DNA from: Phorcus lineatus
Taxonomy: Eukaryota; Mollusca; Gastropoda; Trochida; Trochidae
Direction of reading: 5' to 3'
DNA: 64,000 nucleotides
NCBI GenBank assembly: GCA_921293015.1
Contig: OV121086.1
Location: 42,797,402 to 42,861,401 of the forward strand
The position numbers and the translations under genes were made by a program. Below the pieces are notes generated by a model. The model was not told the origin of the DNA. It saw only the letters and a list, made by a program, of their open reading frames with translations, and did no database searches. Shown in pieces: positions 20,801 to 33,283 of the stretch (the first letter of the stretch is position 1; every line of letters begins with the position of its first letter).

Positions 20801-23800
20801 ATTAGTCAATCCATAAGTGCCAACACAAACAACCACTTTGGATCGACAAGCTCCTCCCGTTTGCCAATAGCGTATAAGATGCAACTTGAGGTAGCTTCCA
20901 CTCCGCGAAGGAGGGACCGAAATACCTTGACATTATTGGATTAACCTAGTTACAATACAGCTGCTAAACGTGAATAACTTGAAACTTACCAGCCTTATCA
21001 GAAGATAATTACACTTATAGTTCAATGTTGCATTTTGGTGTTTGATTGATATGGTAACTTCCTTTATTCATTTGTTCATTCACACACCAATTTCACACAA
21101 ATCAGGGTAGTGTATATGTATCATCCCAACTGCGGATCCGCCCCATCTTAAGTTGGGACGCGTCCCAACTTGGGATTCCAAGTTGGGACGTCCCATCTTG
21201 AGATGGGACGGGGGATACTAAAACAAGTTAATAATATTCATATTTTATAATGATTTGTGTCAGTAAAACATGTTTTTAGGTAGTTTTGTTATATTTTATT
21301 CACACTTACGAAGAAAATTTGATTTGATGTTCATTTACTTCACTTTTTCACTCGATTTCATCTGTTATCGAGTACGAACGATTCAACACCACTCAAACAT
21401 TTATTTAAAGTCACATTTGATTACTGATTGAATCACATTTCTTAAGCGACATAACAAAATCAGATCAATATATAGATTTATATTTAGATAATAGTTTTCA
21501 GCATTTTTCAAACGACCAATACATGCGTAGATCGAACAGCTGACATCACAGAGACATCTTTATATCTTAGTTTCTTTACAAAAAGGTGGTATAAACTATT
21601 AACAGTCTAAGATGTGAAGTTATTCTAATACAGATCCAAGTTTTACACAACTAGTGATAAATTGCTTTTTCAAAAATATATATTTAAAAAACGTACCTGA
21701 TACAGAGAAATGAATAATCCATGCAAAAACCTCCTATAAACAGAAATTAAGGTACTCTCCATCGTTACAATGCAGCACTGAATAGACTGAATATGTTAAT
21801 GTGTCAGCTTGGCGTGACAGAGAACGGATGATTTGACACCAATTTGTCCATCGTAGGAACTGTTAGGCTAAAACAACATATGGAGACACCAACACCCCAT
21901 GTTGTTTTAACACAGTATTATCTTGTTTATCTACTTGGCGACTTGGTTGATTGTATCAAATGTAAAAGAAATTAAAAGTTCCTATTATCGAAGTCTGGTT
22001 CCCCAACATTTTAGATATTTTCAAATAGTGCCAACCTTAGGGTTTGAATATTCCCTCGTAACTCATATCAATATACTAAAATCTATCTTAACGGCGACAA
22101 ATCTTTGTCACAGAGTGTTAACGAATTTCTAAGAATATATATATGTATCATTTCATAAACGATAACATTCGATTTTTAAAGCTCTTTCCTAAAAATTGTA
22201 CAAAAGATGTAAGGTAGACAAAGCTTAATATAAATTTGAGTTTAGTAAGAATAATTGCAAATGTATATTTCCACCAATGTACTTGATATCTAAATCATTT
22301 TATGTTTGTTTCAGGAAAAGAATTTATATAAGCATTTGCTGCCTGTTTGCTAATCCTTTTTTCTTTTAGTAAATATATTCTGAAGTTTGTGTAACACATG
22401 TTTTATTGAAATAAAATACCGTTTAAATCTAAGAAATATACTTACTAACCATTATATGATTACACTTAATGCATATTTTCATACAATGAAATATCGAATA
22501 TTTTACAATAAGAAATGACAGTTTCAATATCAAATTTGTATGAGAAATGACAGTTTCTATATCAAATTTGTATGCGCAATAACAATATGAATCATTTAGT
22601 CCTCTGAGGATATTACATTAGTACACGTATGTCAGCACAAAATAACTCGATAAGTCTTAGTATATCAATAAAACTTCATTGATGTGTATTTACAAACCTA
22701 ATGCCTTTTTCCGGGGGGACATGTTAAGTAGAATAGTTAAAGATAACAAAACGATTAGTTAAGTAAACTTTCAGCTGTAAAATAACAATATTACACTGAA
22801 ATTTAATTCTTGCCCCTCACCTACTCATCTTATTTGACTTATGTACGGACAAGTTGATTTAGGTATTAGTAGTAACAACACACAACAATTCTCTCAATTC
22901 AACGCTTCTAACAAGCTTAGATAGACGCTTGTACAGATAAAAAAAACAACCTTTTAATACTGATCAAAATCATATGTTACCTCGAGCTAGGTAGAAAACT
23001 AATAGAATAATAATAGTTGAATAATTAACGTATTGTGCTGCAACTGTACATCGTATTTGTTTGACTTTGTGTTGTATGTTGGATGGTTTCAAAATATGAT
23101 GTTTATTGGAGCGGCATTAATATAAGCTTCCAGCTTGCCTCCAAATCTAATGTCTTTTTATAAAAATGAAAATAATATGTTTAAACCATAATCTTCTTTT
23201 GCAAATCTTGGAAACTAAGTTCTCAATGTTTTAAAAATCTATTGAAAAGCCTGCTATTTCCCCATAATTAATCAATGGATGATGTAAGATTTCATTTTGG
23301 TTACTTGACATGATAATCATTCTGTTAATGAAAAAAATAGTTTGAATATATTTAGTGTGACAAAACAACTTTCATCGAATAACAATTCAATAACAATAGA
23401 CATAAACATTTGTTGTTGATTTTGGTTAGGGTTTGATCACGTCTGCTTCCACCTATCGCTCACAATCAATGAGCAAACTTTATTATTAAAGTCTATTCAT
23501 AATTATATCACTAAATCCGATCGATTTGATATTTTTTAATTACACTTTGAATAATTTTAATTGACTGCCAAATTGGTAGACATGCAATATCACAGTATAT
23601 ATCTTTGATTTTGAATTATGATTTGATGTATATATAACATCTGTTTGTATATCTGTATAAAAGTTTTTGTATTGGAGCGGCCTTAAAACAAGCTCTTCGG
23701 AACTTGTTGGCCAATCCGTTCATGTATATTTTTCATGAATGAAATATGTTTAAATCACCTATCAGAGATGTTGCCGATAGGGGCAAATGCCTTGATAAAT

Positions 23801-25872
23801 ATGAATGATGATCATTGACTAAAACAACAAACGCTCGGCGTGTACCTTTGTAGTGTTACAAGCATGCTCATGTACCCATTCTTGTCACTAATTGGAAGGT
23901 GACACACAGGTATTCGTGTCATAACCGAACCGGATGTTTACAAAATCCCTTCCGGATATACCCCCTTAATCTTAATCTTAAGATGGGACGCGATCCCAAG
24001 TTGGGATGATACATATATGTTGTTGCGTTTCTTGTGGCAATCAGTTTTCCTTATCAATTTAGATGAGAGATTTATAGATAACTTGTACACGTGTAAACGA
24101 ACTTTTATTGTTTTCATTATCACAATAAGGTCAATGAATTTACAAAATTTAAAACATATTCACCACTCCACAGCCACGCCAGAGGATCCGAAACCAATAA
24201 ATAGTGTACCAACAATTCCTATCACGCTGGGAGGTGTGGGAGCGGCTGTTTTACTGTCCATTGCAGTCGTATTCGTGATTTTGCGGTAAATATTATTTCA
24301 TTTACCTATAATATAAACATCGTGAATTATATCCTTTCTTATAAAAGGTTAGTATAAACGTTCCCTAGCGTTCCCGTTTCGTCTGTATGATTCAACCTAA
24401 CTGCAGATTCTATTTATTTAAGCCCTCATCTCTTTAGAAATAGTTTTAAATATACATGCATGTATATTACCAAAAAGACCCAATTCAAGATCCTGACATT
24501 TGCCTATTTATGTGAACAAAACTGTATCATTTAATAAAAATATTTTAAAGGGGCATTAACACGTTTTTTAAGGAAATATGGTGCTCTCAAATAAAAATAA
24601 ATTGCAAGACAAGGATTTTCAATTAACCGAAGCAGTTTTAAAACAACCGTACGTATGTGAATCCATTTTCAAATGATTAAAAGGTTTTTACTCTAAAATG
24701 TCAACCAGTGGTTTGTGCTTGATACTTGATAATTTCTTCTCCGACCACGGATGATCGGGTATAGTAATGAGATGTCTGACTCTCTGAAGATAATACATTT
24801 GGCATAAACTTATATAAAATTTAAAAAGCCCACCGTATCATTGTCCATCAAGTATCTTTATCTTTTCAGTCATATATGACCTGTTGGCATCCTCTGCTAA
24901 ATATCCTTCTAGAAAGACTTATAACATTTTCATTCCCATGCATATAATGCGGCGGATATAGAGTCGCTGTTAGTCGGACTGTCTGTTCATCAGTCCGCCA
25001 GTGATCACATCTTTTCACAACTGAAACATATCTAATAGAACATAGTTGTGCATTATGGGGTTAACAACTTCAAGAAATCTTTGGTTTCCACGGAAAACGC
25101 AATTAAAAATCGACTGTAGACATAACTCTGAAACCGTTAGAGGCCTATCAGATGATGATGTGCCTTTTGTGAATTTTCAACTTTCCAAAATGTTAAACTT
25201 TGTTATTTTCCATTGGAATGCAACTTTGAAATTCCTTTCAGGAGCAGTATTCTTTCAAATTTGGCTACTATTCGAGCAGCTGCATGAGCCATGAATTCAT
25301 CAAATTGCATCATTTATAATGATGATTGCTAATATCATTTTCACTACGGATATCAATCTATTCACCTCTTTGCCCTTTTAAAAGAAAGAATACTATTCGA
25401 GTGCCAGCTAGACTAATGCTGATATCAATATAAATGAATTGGAAGTTTACAACCAAACAAATCTATCTTATGAATATTGTGTTGATCTTTAACGGTTGTT
25501 GTTGAAAATTTAACAATTGTCCACAGCTGCAAAAGGAACAACCTGATGCGTGATAGACCTGAAGCTGATAGAGTTGTGTATACAGAAACAGTGAAAACAG
25601 ACCATCAATACAATGACGTTGGTGATAATATCTATTTAGAGCCTGTAGCTGCTGACGCCAGAGAAGGAGAAAACCATTATGAACTCATGCCAAACGAAGA
25701 CAACAAGTTCGGAGTAGTTGCTGGTCAACCTGTAGATGGAACTCGTTCTGCAACAGTTGAAGACAAGGTATATGTCAATGACAGTTTTCAAGCAGAGAGG
25801 AGCACCTATTCACAGCTTAGAGTGTCTGACATTCGTCATTATGAGGTCACGCCCGGGCATGGCAATAATTAG
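17790..25872 (+). CDS. Gene 2: short receptor-like protein without ectodomain, tyrosine-rich tail
   Basis: Three exons (17790-17853, 24174-24285, 25527-25872) splice in frame to 522 nt, 173 residues plus stop. They encode a signal peptide of about 21 residues, a stalk of about 13, one transmembrane helix and a tail of about 116 with seven tyrosines. The ATG at 17790 has a favourable context (GCCATGGCG) and matches the gene 3 start. I see no EGF or lectin exon in the 6.3-kb intron, about 2.9 kb of which is a transposon. Either the ectodomain exons were lost, or they are missing from the assembly, or the downstream exons serve another transcript. If expressed as read it would be a membrane adaptor with almost no extracellular part. 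The phase pattern (1, 2) equals that of gene 1. Confidence 0.6.
17854..21112. other. Gene 2 intron 1, part upstream of the transposon
   Basis: AT-rich, with no cysteine-rich exon recognised on either strand. It holds a two-copy repeat of about 49 bp at 19549-19638 (sharing TAGATATTGACATCAATACC). A short minus-strand open frame at about 19940-20080 encodes a Glu/Lys-rich peptide I cannot assign. Confidence 0.5.
21113..24017. mobile_element. 2.9-kb terminal-inverted-repeat element in gene 2 intron
   Basis: The ends are inverted repeats of about 41 bp with a few mismatches, each starting TATATGTATCATCCCAAC from outside and reaching CATCTTAAG. The left end also holds several further inverted GTTGGGAC/GTCCCAAC motifs. 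The interior is AT-rich and I find no transposase, so it is non-autonomous or fully decayed. A TA target duplication is possible but cannot be separated from the repeat ends. It stops about 156 bp before the gene 2 transmembrane exon. Confidence 0.7.
22511..22574. repeat. Two-copy 32-bp tandem repeat
   Basis: AGAAATGACAGTTTC followed by an ATATCAAATTTGTATG segment, twice with one mismatch, inside the 21113-24017 element. Confidence 0.7.
24174..24285 (+). CDS. Gene 2 transmembrane exon
   Basis: A 112-nt exon from CCACAG to GTAAAT, entering phase 1 and leaving phase 2. It encodes a proline-rich stalk (TPEDPKPINSVPTIPI), a glycine/alanine/valine-rich membrane helix (GGVGAAVLLSIAVVFVIL) and a final arginine. 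Layout and phases match the gene 1 exon at 10080-10179. Confidence 0.8.
25527..25872 (+). CDS. Gene 2 cytoplasmic tail exon, seven tyrosine motifs
   Basis: A 346-nt terminal exon from CCACAG to TAG 25870-25872, starting with a basic CKRNN stretch. Tyrosines occur as VVYTET, HQYNDV, NIYLEP, NHYELM, KVYVND, STYSQL and RHYEVT. Several fit known SH2-docking patterns: YELM (YxxM, PI3-kinase type), YVND (YxN, Grb2 type) and STYSQL (an ITIM consensus, S-x-Y-x-x-L). The open frame, acidic composition and similarity to the gene 1 tail argue that it is coding. Which motifs are used is not known. Confidence 0.8.
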
Positions 25873-28800
25873 TTGAAACCAGTTATGTGGTTTATTTAAC
25901 ATGTCATAGGTGTTTTCAAATCAACGGAAATATGAAACTTTGTTATTTACTTAAATGTCACATATTTAAATTTTTCTAATCGACGTTTATCTTGCAAAAC
26001 AATTGGTGAATTTGTTTATACAAAAATATAGTGATAGTTGGTTCTTCTAAGTCTTATACCATTTTCCTTTTCTTTTCTTTTCAGCTGTGCTATTTTGGTT
26101 TAAAATTTCAATATTACATTGCTGATGACTTTTGTAAAGCTCATATTTAAGAACTGACGATATGTCTTAAAGCCTTGTTGCCCCTATGGTAAAATCTAGA
26201 TTCCGAATAATCAACATAAGATTTTACGAATAAACACTAGACCAATAACTTAACATTGATAAATAATAAGCTTGCTACACGTTATAAAAATGTTCGAATC
26301 TTTTTCCTCTCAGGTTCTTGTAAATAGCAGTAAACACTTCACCTTGTACTGACTCTGTATCTTACTGTTTATGTCAAATATTTTATATATATAAGAATGT
26401 ATATTTGGCTTATTCAGTCACGTTCACTTGGTATATATTTTGGTGAACAAATGTACATATTGGTTATGTTTGTATGTAGTTTGTTGTTTAAACTTTACAA
26501 TACATACACTCATAAAAAATGATTATATCATTCAGAGATATGTATAATGATAACACTTTGTATGTCTTCTGTAAACAAATCCTAGTAAATACAGTGAGGA
26601 ATAATTTCAAGATGGCCTTATACTTCTTCGTACATAGTAATATGAGCGTTGTTGATGAAGTTTATGAATATGCCATAGATAGTGTGTACTATAATATATG
26701 ACACGTACCAATATTTTTTATTTTTTATCAGAGTCAAAATAGCAATCCAAAATCACTTATTTAAATGTTTATTGAATAACAGTCATTCGTGTGCCGAAAT
26801 CAATAGTTTTTCAATCAGAATTGTACAGTATCTGAACAGTAGCTTGTGTTGCATGGTTTACCCTTGTATCTGAATTGTCTTAAATATGATTATTATTTTC
26901 TTTAGCATGTTGATATCGCGTTAATCTTGTGTAGTTTTTATTGCAATGCATGTGCAAGTGACTCTACTTTATCTTTCTTTCTAACTCGTTTTGCTTCAAA
27001 AAGTACCATATGCTATATCTCTAAGTTTGTTTCACATATAAATGGGTAATCTTAATCATTGAAAACATTTTCGATGAAAAAATATACAATCTACTTAATC
27101 TGCAATTTTAACAGAAACAGGTTTATAGGATGATGAAGTACTTCTGCTGTATTCATTTATCACCCCTTAAGGTAAACATTGATAATAAATCAGAACATAT
27201 AACTAAAATAACGAAAGTGCTTTCAAATTATAATTATTTCTTCTAAATTTAACACATGTAGCAGGAATGATACACAGTTATATTTGTGGTTGATGGAGTG
27301 TTTAAGTGGAAAGTATATCGATGACAATTACTTTCATCTTAGAGATCCAAATACAATAATTATATTTAGTAACATAGATCTAAAAATGTTATTAGTGAGA
27401 AATCCTCATAGCTACAACACTCACATTTTGAATAACATTTCTTGATCAAAACCCGTTTGTTGTTGTATTACAAACAGGTTATCAACTATATCAATTTCCT
27501 TAAACTCTGCAGTAACTATTGTACAGAATACCGGATCTATGAAACATAAAATATTTACTTTTCGAGACAGCAAATCATGAACAGACAGACAGCAGTAAAA
27601 GTATAATCCTCATGAACAGAGCTAATATGTATGCATATCCATGTTAATTCGTATAAATCAAGAGTTTTATGATATAAGAATGCCATCCATTTATTTAAAA
27701 AAGCTGAGATACTGATAGCGATAAAAAAACTTAACAATTTAGTGGAAGTTCCTCCGTAATGATCGATGTTGTTGACAATTATGACAGGCCAGTAATTCGT
27801 TCCTTTTGCTCATTTAGACTGATGAATTGATTCCATCGTTCCCCTAGCAATAACATAGGAAAACGTGTTTTTGAAGATAAAATCATTTCAACTTTCATTC
27901 ACTGCTTTGAATAGTAAAATGAAGAAAGGAAGAGAGTTCTAGAAATGGTTTAAAGCTTTCTACATCATTTTGAATTATTGACTTCGGTACTGAATGTTAT
28001 CGTTTACCTTGAAAAAGTTTAATTGTATTTTGTCGGTGTTTGCCTATTTGAAATAGGTTTCAGAAGTTTACCATTTCGTGCATTGTTTTTCAACAGAAAT
28101 ATATTTATTTTCAAAATAGAATTAAAATTGTTTTACTGTCTCATATCTGTTTGGTTTCTTCAGAGTGTATACACGTATGCTAATGGTAAGGAATTTTCAA
28201 AATCTAACCTGTACAATGTTGGATTTCCATTTCCATTTAGAAACTCAATATTTATGAAATCTCAAATTAAAAGTGTAGTGTAGTGTAGATTTGGCGGAGC
28301 TGGGGTCCGTCGCAGTTATCTGCCTTGGTATTGTTCTCGCTATATTAAATGATTGCTCATAACAACTACAGATACGTGATTGGAGATTGTGTTATGTTTA
28401 GTCATGTCTCTAAAGTTGAGTATATATTATGAAGATGAATGTAATGTTCAAACAAGTTCATTAACTGATTTCATTGCAATATCAAACTTAATCTAAATTG
28501 GTTTAAAAGGTTTCTCAATCAGCCCACACAAAAGTGTTTCATACGAGCAAGAATTTGTTTTAAAAAGTTTCAGCCAGTAGACTGAAACCTTGTTCTTATA
28601 GGCATGTTTTTTATTACTCCTCGGATTTTTTTAGGATTGTCGATTTGGCAATATATTTTCCAAAGCGAAAATGTTCAAACTGCGCCATTTTGAAGGCCAG
28701 ATAAGTCAATAACCTGACCGACGAATTTCATGATTATTGTTATGTGAATAAGACATGAATCAATAATAAAAGTATTCCCGAACAGTAATTTCCGGTCACT

Positions 28801-29124
28801 AAAGAGAAAACACAAAAGCTGGACAGTGTTCTTTCAAGATTTCAAATTGTCTTTTTAAACAGTTAGACATTGGCTTTGAGTCTGATATGTACCATGTCAA
28901 TGAAGTGCTAAGGAAAGATTGAATAACACAAATTTGAAGGAAATCACCATCACCCTTCCTTCCTTTTAAAACAGATATAGGGTGGCATTGCTCTTGTAGA
29001 CATATTTGCTCTACTTACGATATGAGCTTTTTATTTAACCTTACCCATGTTAGATACATGTTCTCGGTGTGATCGTATGTACATGCGGTGTAATAAGATT
29101 AAAGGGGCGCTTAGAGACGGACTT
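25873..29124. other. Gene 2 3' flank and intergenic DNA
   Basis: AT-rich. Probably 3' untranslated sequence for the first few hundred bases. After that I see no conserved frame, RNA gene or repeat I can name. Confidence 0.5.
26229..26234 (+). promoter_or_regulatory. Candidate polyadenylation signal, gene 2
   Basis: AATAAA about 360 bases after the gene 2 stop codon. Such hexamers are common by chance in AT-rich DNA. Confidence 0.3.
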
Positions 29125-29246
29125 CTGGGTCTCCTTTCATAAAGCCCTAAGGTGATCGTAACTCCTTAAGGTAACCTTAGAGCATTGTTAAAGAATGGGA
29201 GATATGGTTAACCTTAGTGAGGGTTGCTTTGTGAAAGGGGACCCAG
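29125..29246. mobile_element. 122-bp MITE-like hairpin element
   Basis: Inverted ends CTGGGTCTCCTTTCATAAAGC and GCTTTGTGAAAGGGGACCCAG pair over about 21 bp with few mismatches. Inside, AAGGTAACCTTAGAGC and GGTTAACCTTAGTGAGG continue partial symmetry. No coding capacity, so a non-autonomous DNA transposon is the likely identity. Confidence 0.7.
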
Positions 29247-29993
29247 ATCTGTTAAACTAAGCTTCCGCCTTAAATAATATGGAGGCCGATGTACATAATT
29301 CGGGTATGGTCTTTCTACTTCATTTCATTTTCATCCAATGCATCACACTAATCTACCTTTTAATGACACATTCCCTCTCACCTGTTGACGGTAACCTTTA
29401 TGATATTTGAGATTTGCTGCCAACTTGACAAGAAGGAATGTAAATTACACTTATCTCACTCCTTTCACGTGTCTGCAGTGATCTGAAAACGTAGCCACAA
29501 CGGAGTTTTCCTAATATATGATGATTAAGCGAGTTCTGTTATTGTCGCTTGCGAATATATTTTGATTTGTTTCTCCTTTTCATCACTTCACATGACCTTT
29601 TAAAAAATCAAGACATTTAAGTTTTTTAAAACTTACTTTGATAGATCGATTCTGCCTATGATTTCAAAGATCATTAAACATTGGTCTTTTTGTTTTATGT
29701 TTGTTTAATACTTTTATCATGTACTGATTGTTTTAAGGAAACGTCTTTCAATGCGAACCAAAGGTAATCGTCTTGTTTGAAAGGTTTGCAATGACAAACT
29801 TCTTTGTAATCTGATCAAACGGGGCACTTTCAATGGGCGCGGCCATTTTGACTATCACAAATGACATGGCGTCGCTGATTGGCCATTTTAAGGGAGGTAA
29901 CTGGAGATTCGGTCAGAGATTCGGGGTAGGTTTGGCCCTTACTTTATAGAAATGTTAGAACCGTTTAATTGGTTTAATATTATCATTCGAACA

Positions 29994-30300
29994 TTAGAGT
30001 AACTTCAGAACAACATCAGAAAACATAAATTGACACCAATCCTGCAGACACCTTGGACCGTACATGTGCAAGTGCTCATGAATTATGGTAACACTTCCAT
30101 GAGAATTACAACACATTGGAAATATCTTGTCTACCTTTATTCTACAATAGGACAGGATTAAGCCCTGGACCCTTGCAACCATAGCATCAGTAATGACTTC
30201 AAAGGCCTTCCTGTTTCGTGGCTCACCGTTCAAGGAGCTGCTATCCTGCTGAAACTCAGCTCACCATTTTGCAACAGAAGAATATTGAGAGCTTCTTTCC
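29994..30300 (-). pseudogene. Mariner-type transposase helix-turn-helix fragment
   Basis: The minus strand encodes NSHGSVTIIHEHLHMY, very like the second helix-turn-helix of mariner/Mos1 transposases (typical SHGS-V-x-x-IIH-x-x-L-x-M). It is preceded by a VQGLILSYCRIKVDKIF helix. The frame is lost right after, where the conserved RWVPR-like motif is expected. No DDD domain found. Confidence 0.55.
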
Positions 30301-31470
30301 CATGCAAATTGGTCATACGTTTATGTTTTCGGTCGAATTCACATCTTCTTATGTGAGAAACTTGCCAATGGAATGCACATTTGTTGTCACATAGGCCTAT
30401 GCAATGATGCAGTCGCTAAATGAGGCAAATGTGTTCTGTAAAGAAGACTTAAAGTGCAAGGTGCATATTCGAATAAAGTTTAGCTTTTGGAAAACTTACG
30501 GAAATAACTGAGGCGATTTAAAGCATAACTTTTCAAACGGCGTCGCTGATGTCTTGATCATGGAACCTTCGTCAAATGTTCCCTTCTAAAAATACGTTAC
30601 ATTGTAATATCAGCATAATTTCTATCACTTCGTTTCAAAGTGAAGGCTAAACTGTTGATATCGTAGCGAATTTATGCAATTTTCACATTGTGAGAATTAA
30701 TGTGACAAGGAGTCTTTCACAACATTGGCAAGTATTCTATGATTTTCTTGTGAATTCTGTCTGAAATCATTATTTTCTACAAACGGCAAAAGTAAATGGC
30801 TCTTTCGACTCCTGCAGCCTGAAATTCGTTCTTTTCTGAAATTAATGCATTTACATGTTCAAACCTCTGAATAAACTTAATAAGGTTCGTTATGATTATT
30901 TAGAAGTAGTTGTGAAGCATTTTACGTTGAGATAGAGAAAATGGTTTAAGTAAATGATTGCAGTAAATGTTAGATTTGTATCAATTGAAAACGGGTCGTC
31001 AGTAACTTTCTACAGAGGTTCATAGACATCGATTTGAAGACATTAGAGATTGTGTTGTTACTCCACTTTGTGGATGTTGGAGATGCCCATCAGGCGCTAA
31101 AGATTCTGCAATAGGTGCGACGGGGTGAGCAAGAACCTTTCCATAGCAATGTAGAGAGAGTAAAGCCTCTTGCGGAAGAGGAATAACATTAATTGTGGAG
31201 GCTTGCCTTTAGGGTGAGCGATAACACCTTGGAAAGATACACAAAACCGGTTTTGTTAATAAATTCCACAAAAAAACTTTCCGACTGCAAAGTGGAAGCA
31301 TCAGTCGGCAAATTCACATGAGGTTAAAGTGATAGAGGAAGACGATGCTAGAAATTAACTGGACACCAATATTGATCACATAAAATACCATCAACACCTG
31401 GATATTTGTTATTTTTTATTCTAATTTCTGCGGTTCAATATCAATCATTTGGACATCTAGTATTAAAGTA

Positions 31471-31800
31471 TTAATGCCATGTTTCACAAGGAGTATCAGT
31501 AGTTCTTTTACTGGCAACTTTTCCAAAATAATATTTATATAAAAAAGAGTTTGTTCTATATTCGTACAATTTTCTAGCTTTATATTGTTGCCTCGATTTT
31601 CTCCACTGTCTACATTTGCTTCTATACCGTTTTCTTAGAGTACAATATTTGATTTTATTTGTCATTTTAATAAAGCATTTAAGACTCTTCCTAGCTTCTA
31701 CCTTAGCTTTGCGACAGTCATAACCGTAAAATGTCCTGTAACGAGGGCGATCTCTTCTTTTCACCCAATTATAGTTTCCTCTAAAATGTAATCAACAAAG
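31471..31800 (-). mobile_element. LINE endonuclease-RT linker fragment
   Basis: The minus strand has a lysine/arginine-rich frame with YDCRKAKVEARKSL and KARKLYEYRTNSFLY. It resembles the linker of CR1/Jockey-type LINEs, where a WF/WY-x-x-EC motif and basic helices precede the reverse transcriptase. Short and isolated. Confidence 0.45.
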
Positions 31801-32457
31801 GATGATAGAGCAAATTCGGTGTTTGATGTTACTGTGTCTATCAATTTATCCAGCAAGTGCTTCTTATCTTTAAGCTTGTCTAGAAAAACATGTTCACAAT
31901 TAGTGTTCCACTAATGCTATTGGTCGCTACAAGTCGCATTCTGAGATGGTTCACTCATATATATACAATTAAACGTAAGAACAAGTGACATGCACTTACT
32001 CACATGTAGTTTGGTAAGCCATTAACGTACTCTTTCCTTTCTCAAAAGACGATTATCTGACATACTTTTGAATTGCCTTAATTAAAGATTTAAATAGTTT
32101 TGAGTCTCTCCTTTGATTGCCTCAGTACAAAACAGCGAATATCACAGCCAAATACTTTAAGCAAATCTAAATGTCAGTGTTAGTGACAAGGAGAGACATA
32201 CATCTTTGATGTCAGTTGCTTATTGTTTTAGTTTTAGTTTCTCTTTTCAGTTAAGCTATATTTGTTAACCGTCCTTAGAAGTAGGTAATAATACTAATAG
32301 ATCTGAGAGTGGTTGCTCCCCAAAAGACTTGTGGAAAATGATGTCCTACACTCCCTTTCTGATTACACAATCAGGCTTACAGCACCACAAAGATCCCCAT
32401 GTGGCACCATGAAAAGAATACTCAACCAGTCTCGTTGAGGAGATCACGGCCTAGCTC

Positions 32458-33000
32458 ACAGGGGCGTGTATCGCTTAGAAATAGCTTTAGAAAGACATAT
32501 ATACCCATAGACCCTACCCTACTACTATATAAAAGGAAAGGGATGTAACGACCAAACCACCCCATGCTCGAACAAAGTCAGTTTTCGCATCCAAAATAAT
32601 TTTTCTGGACAAATTGTTCACTACGATTCGAAAGCTAAATGATTTCCCTACAAAACGAGCTATGGATTGTCAAAATCGGGTAATTATTTCAAAAGTTACA
32701 TGCAACGACGTCCCGAAAATCGCTACCGCCAGATTTTCAGGCCAAAATCCCCACTCACGGAAAACAGCAAAAACTCACCGTTTAACATCGTTTATTGATT
32801 CCAGCAATGTTGACAACACCAATGGAGAGCTCGATTCGATCGGCGACATCGAACTACATGTTCACAATATGAGAACAGTACCTAATTATTGTTTCTACGA
32901 GTGCTAGCATACATTTTATCAAAAATCATCTGCTTTGCGGTTGTCTTGTCCACCATAACAGTGGCCTTGACATTCATTTGACCTCGTAGCCGCAGCAAAT
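32458..33000 (+). repeat. Left terminal inverted repeat of the 5.9-kb element
   Basis: Matches the reverse complement of 37878-38406. An uninterrupted frame of about 97 codons (32614-32907, no ATG at its start) is present in both arms with only two amino-acid changes. That reflects the DNA identity of the arms and does not show it is coding. Confidence 0.85.
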
Positions 33001-33283
33001 AAGTAAGTGAGCGAACTCCGAACTCTGATCGAACTCCTCACAGTCCTTTCAATACCATGTTTGTAAACAACACAACGTGGTCGAAAAACGTTAGACGTGT
33101 CCACCTTACCACAAACAACTGGAGCTGTTGTTTTTTGGAAATTAGTCACATATAGTAATTTAAGAGAGCCTTTTGTAAGAGTTTAAAATATTTATGTCTG
33201 AATCGGCAAAAGAAAAAACGATTCTCCAACTCCAGGCGCTTCGAATCACTTCTCTCCGCTGCTGGCAGTGCTGGGAATAATTA

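Noticed and set aside
32614..32907. 97-codon open frame also present at 37957-38250 on the other strand
   Set aside because: It is the same DNA in both arms of the inverted-repeat element, it starts without ATG and has no known motif. Conservation is explained by arm identity.
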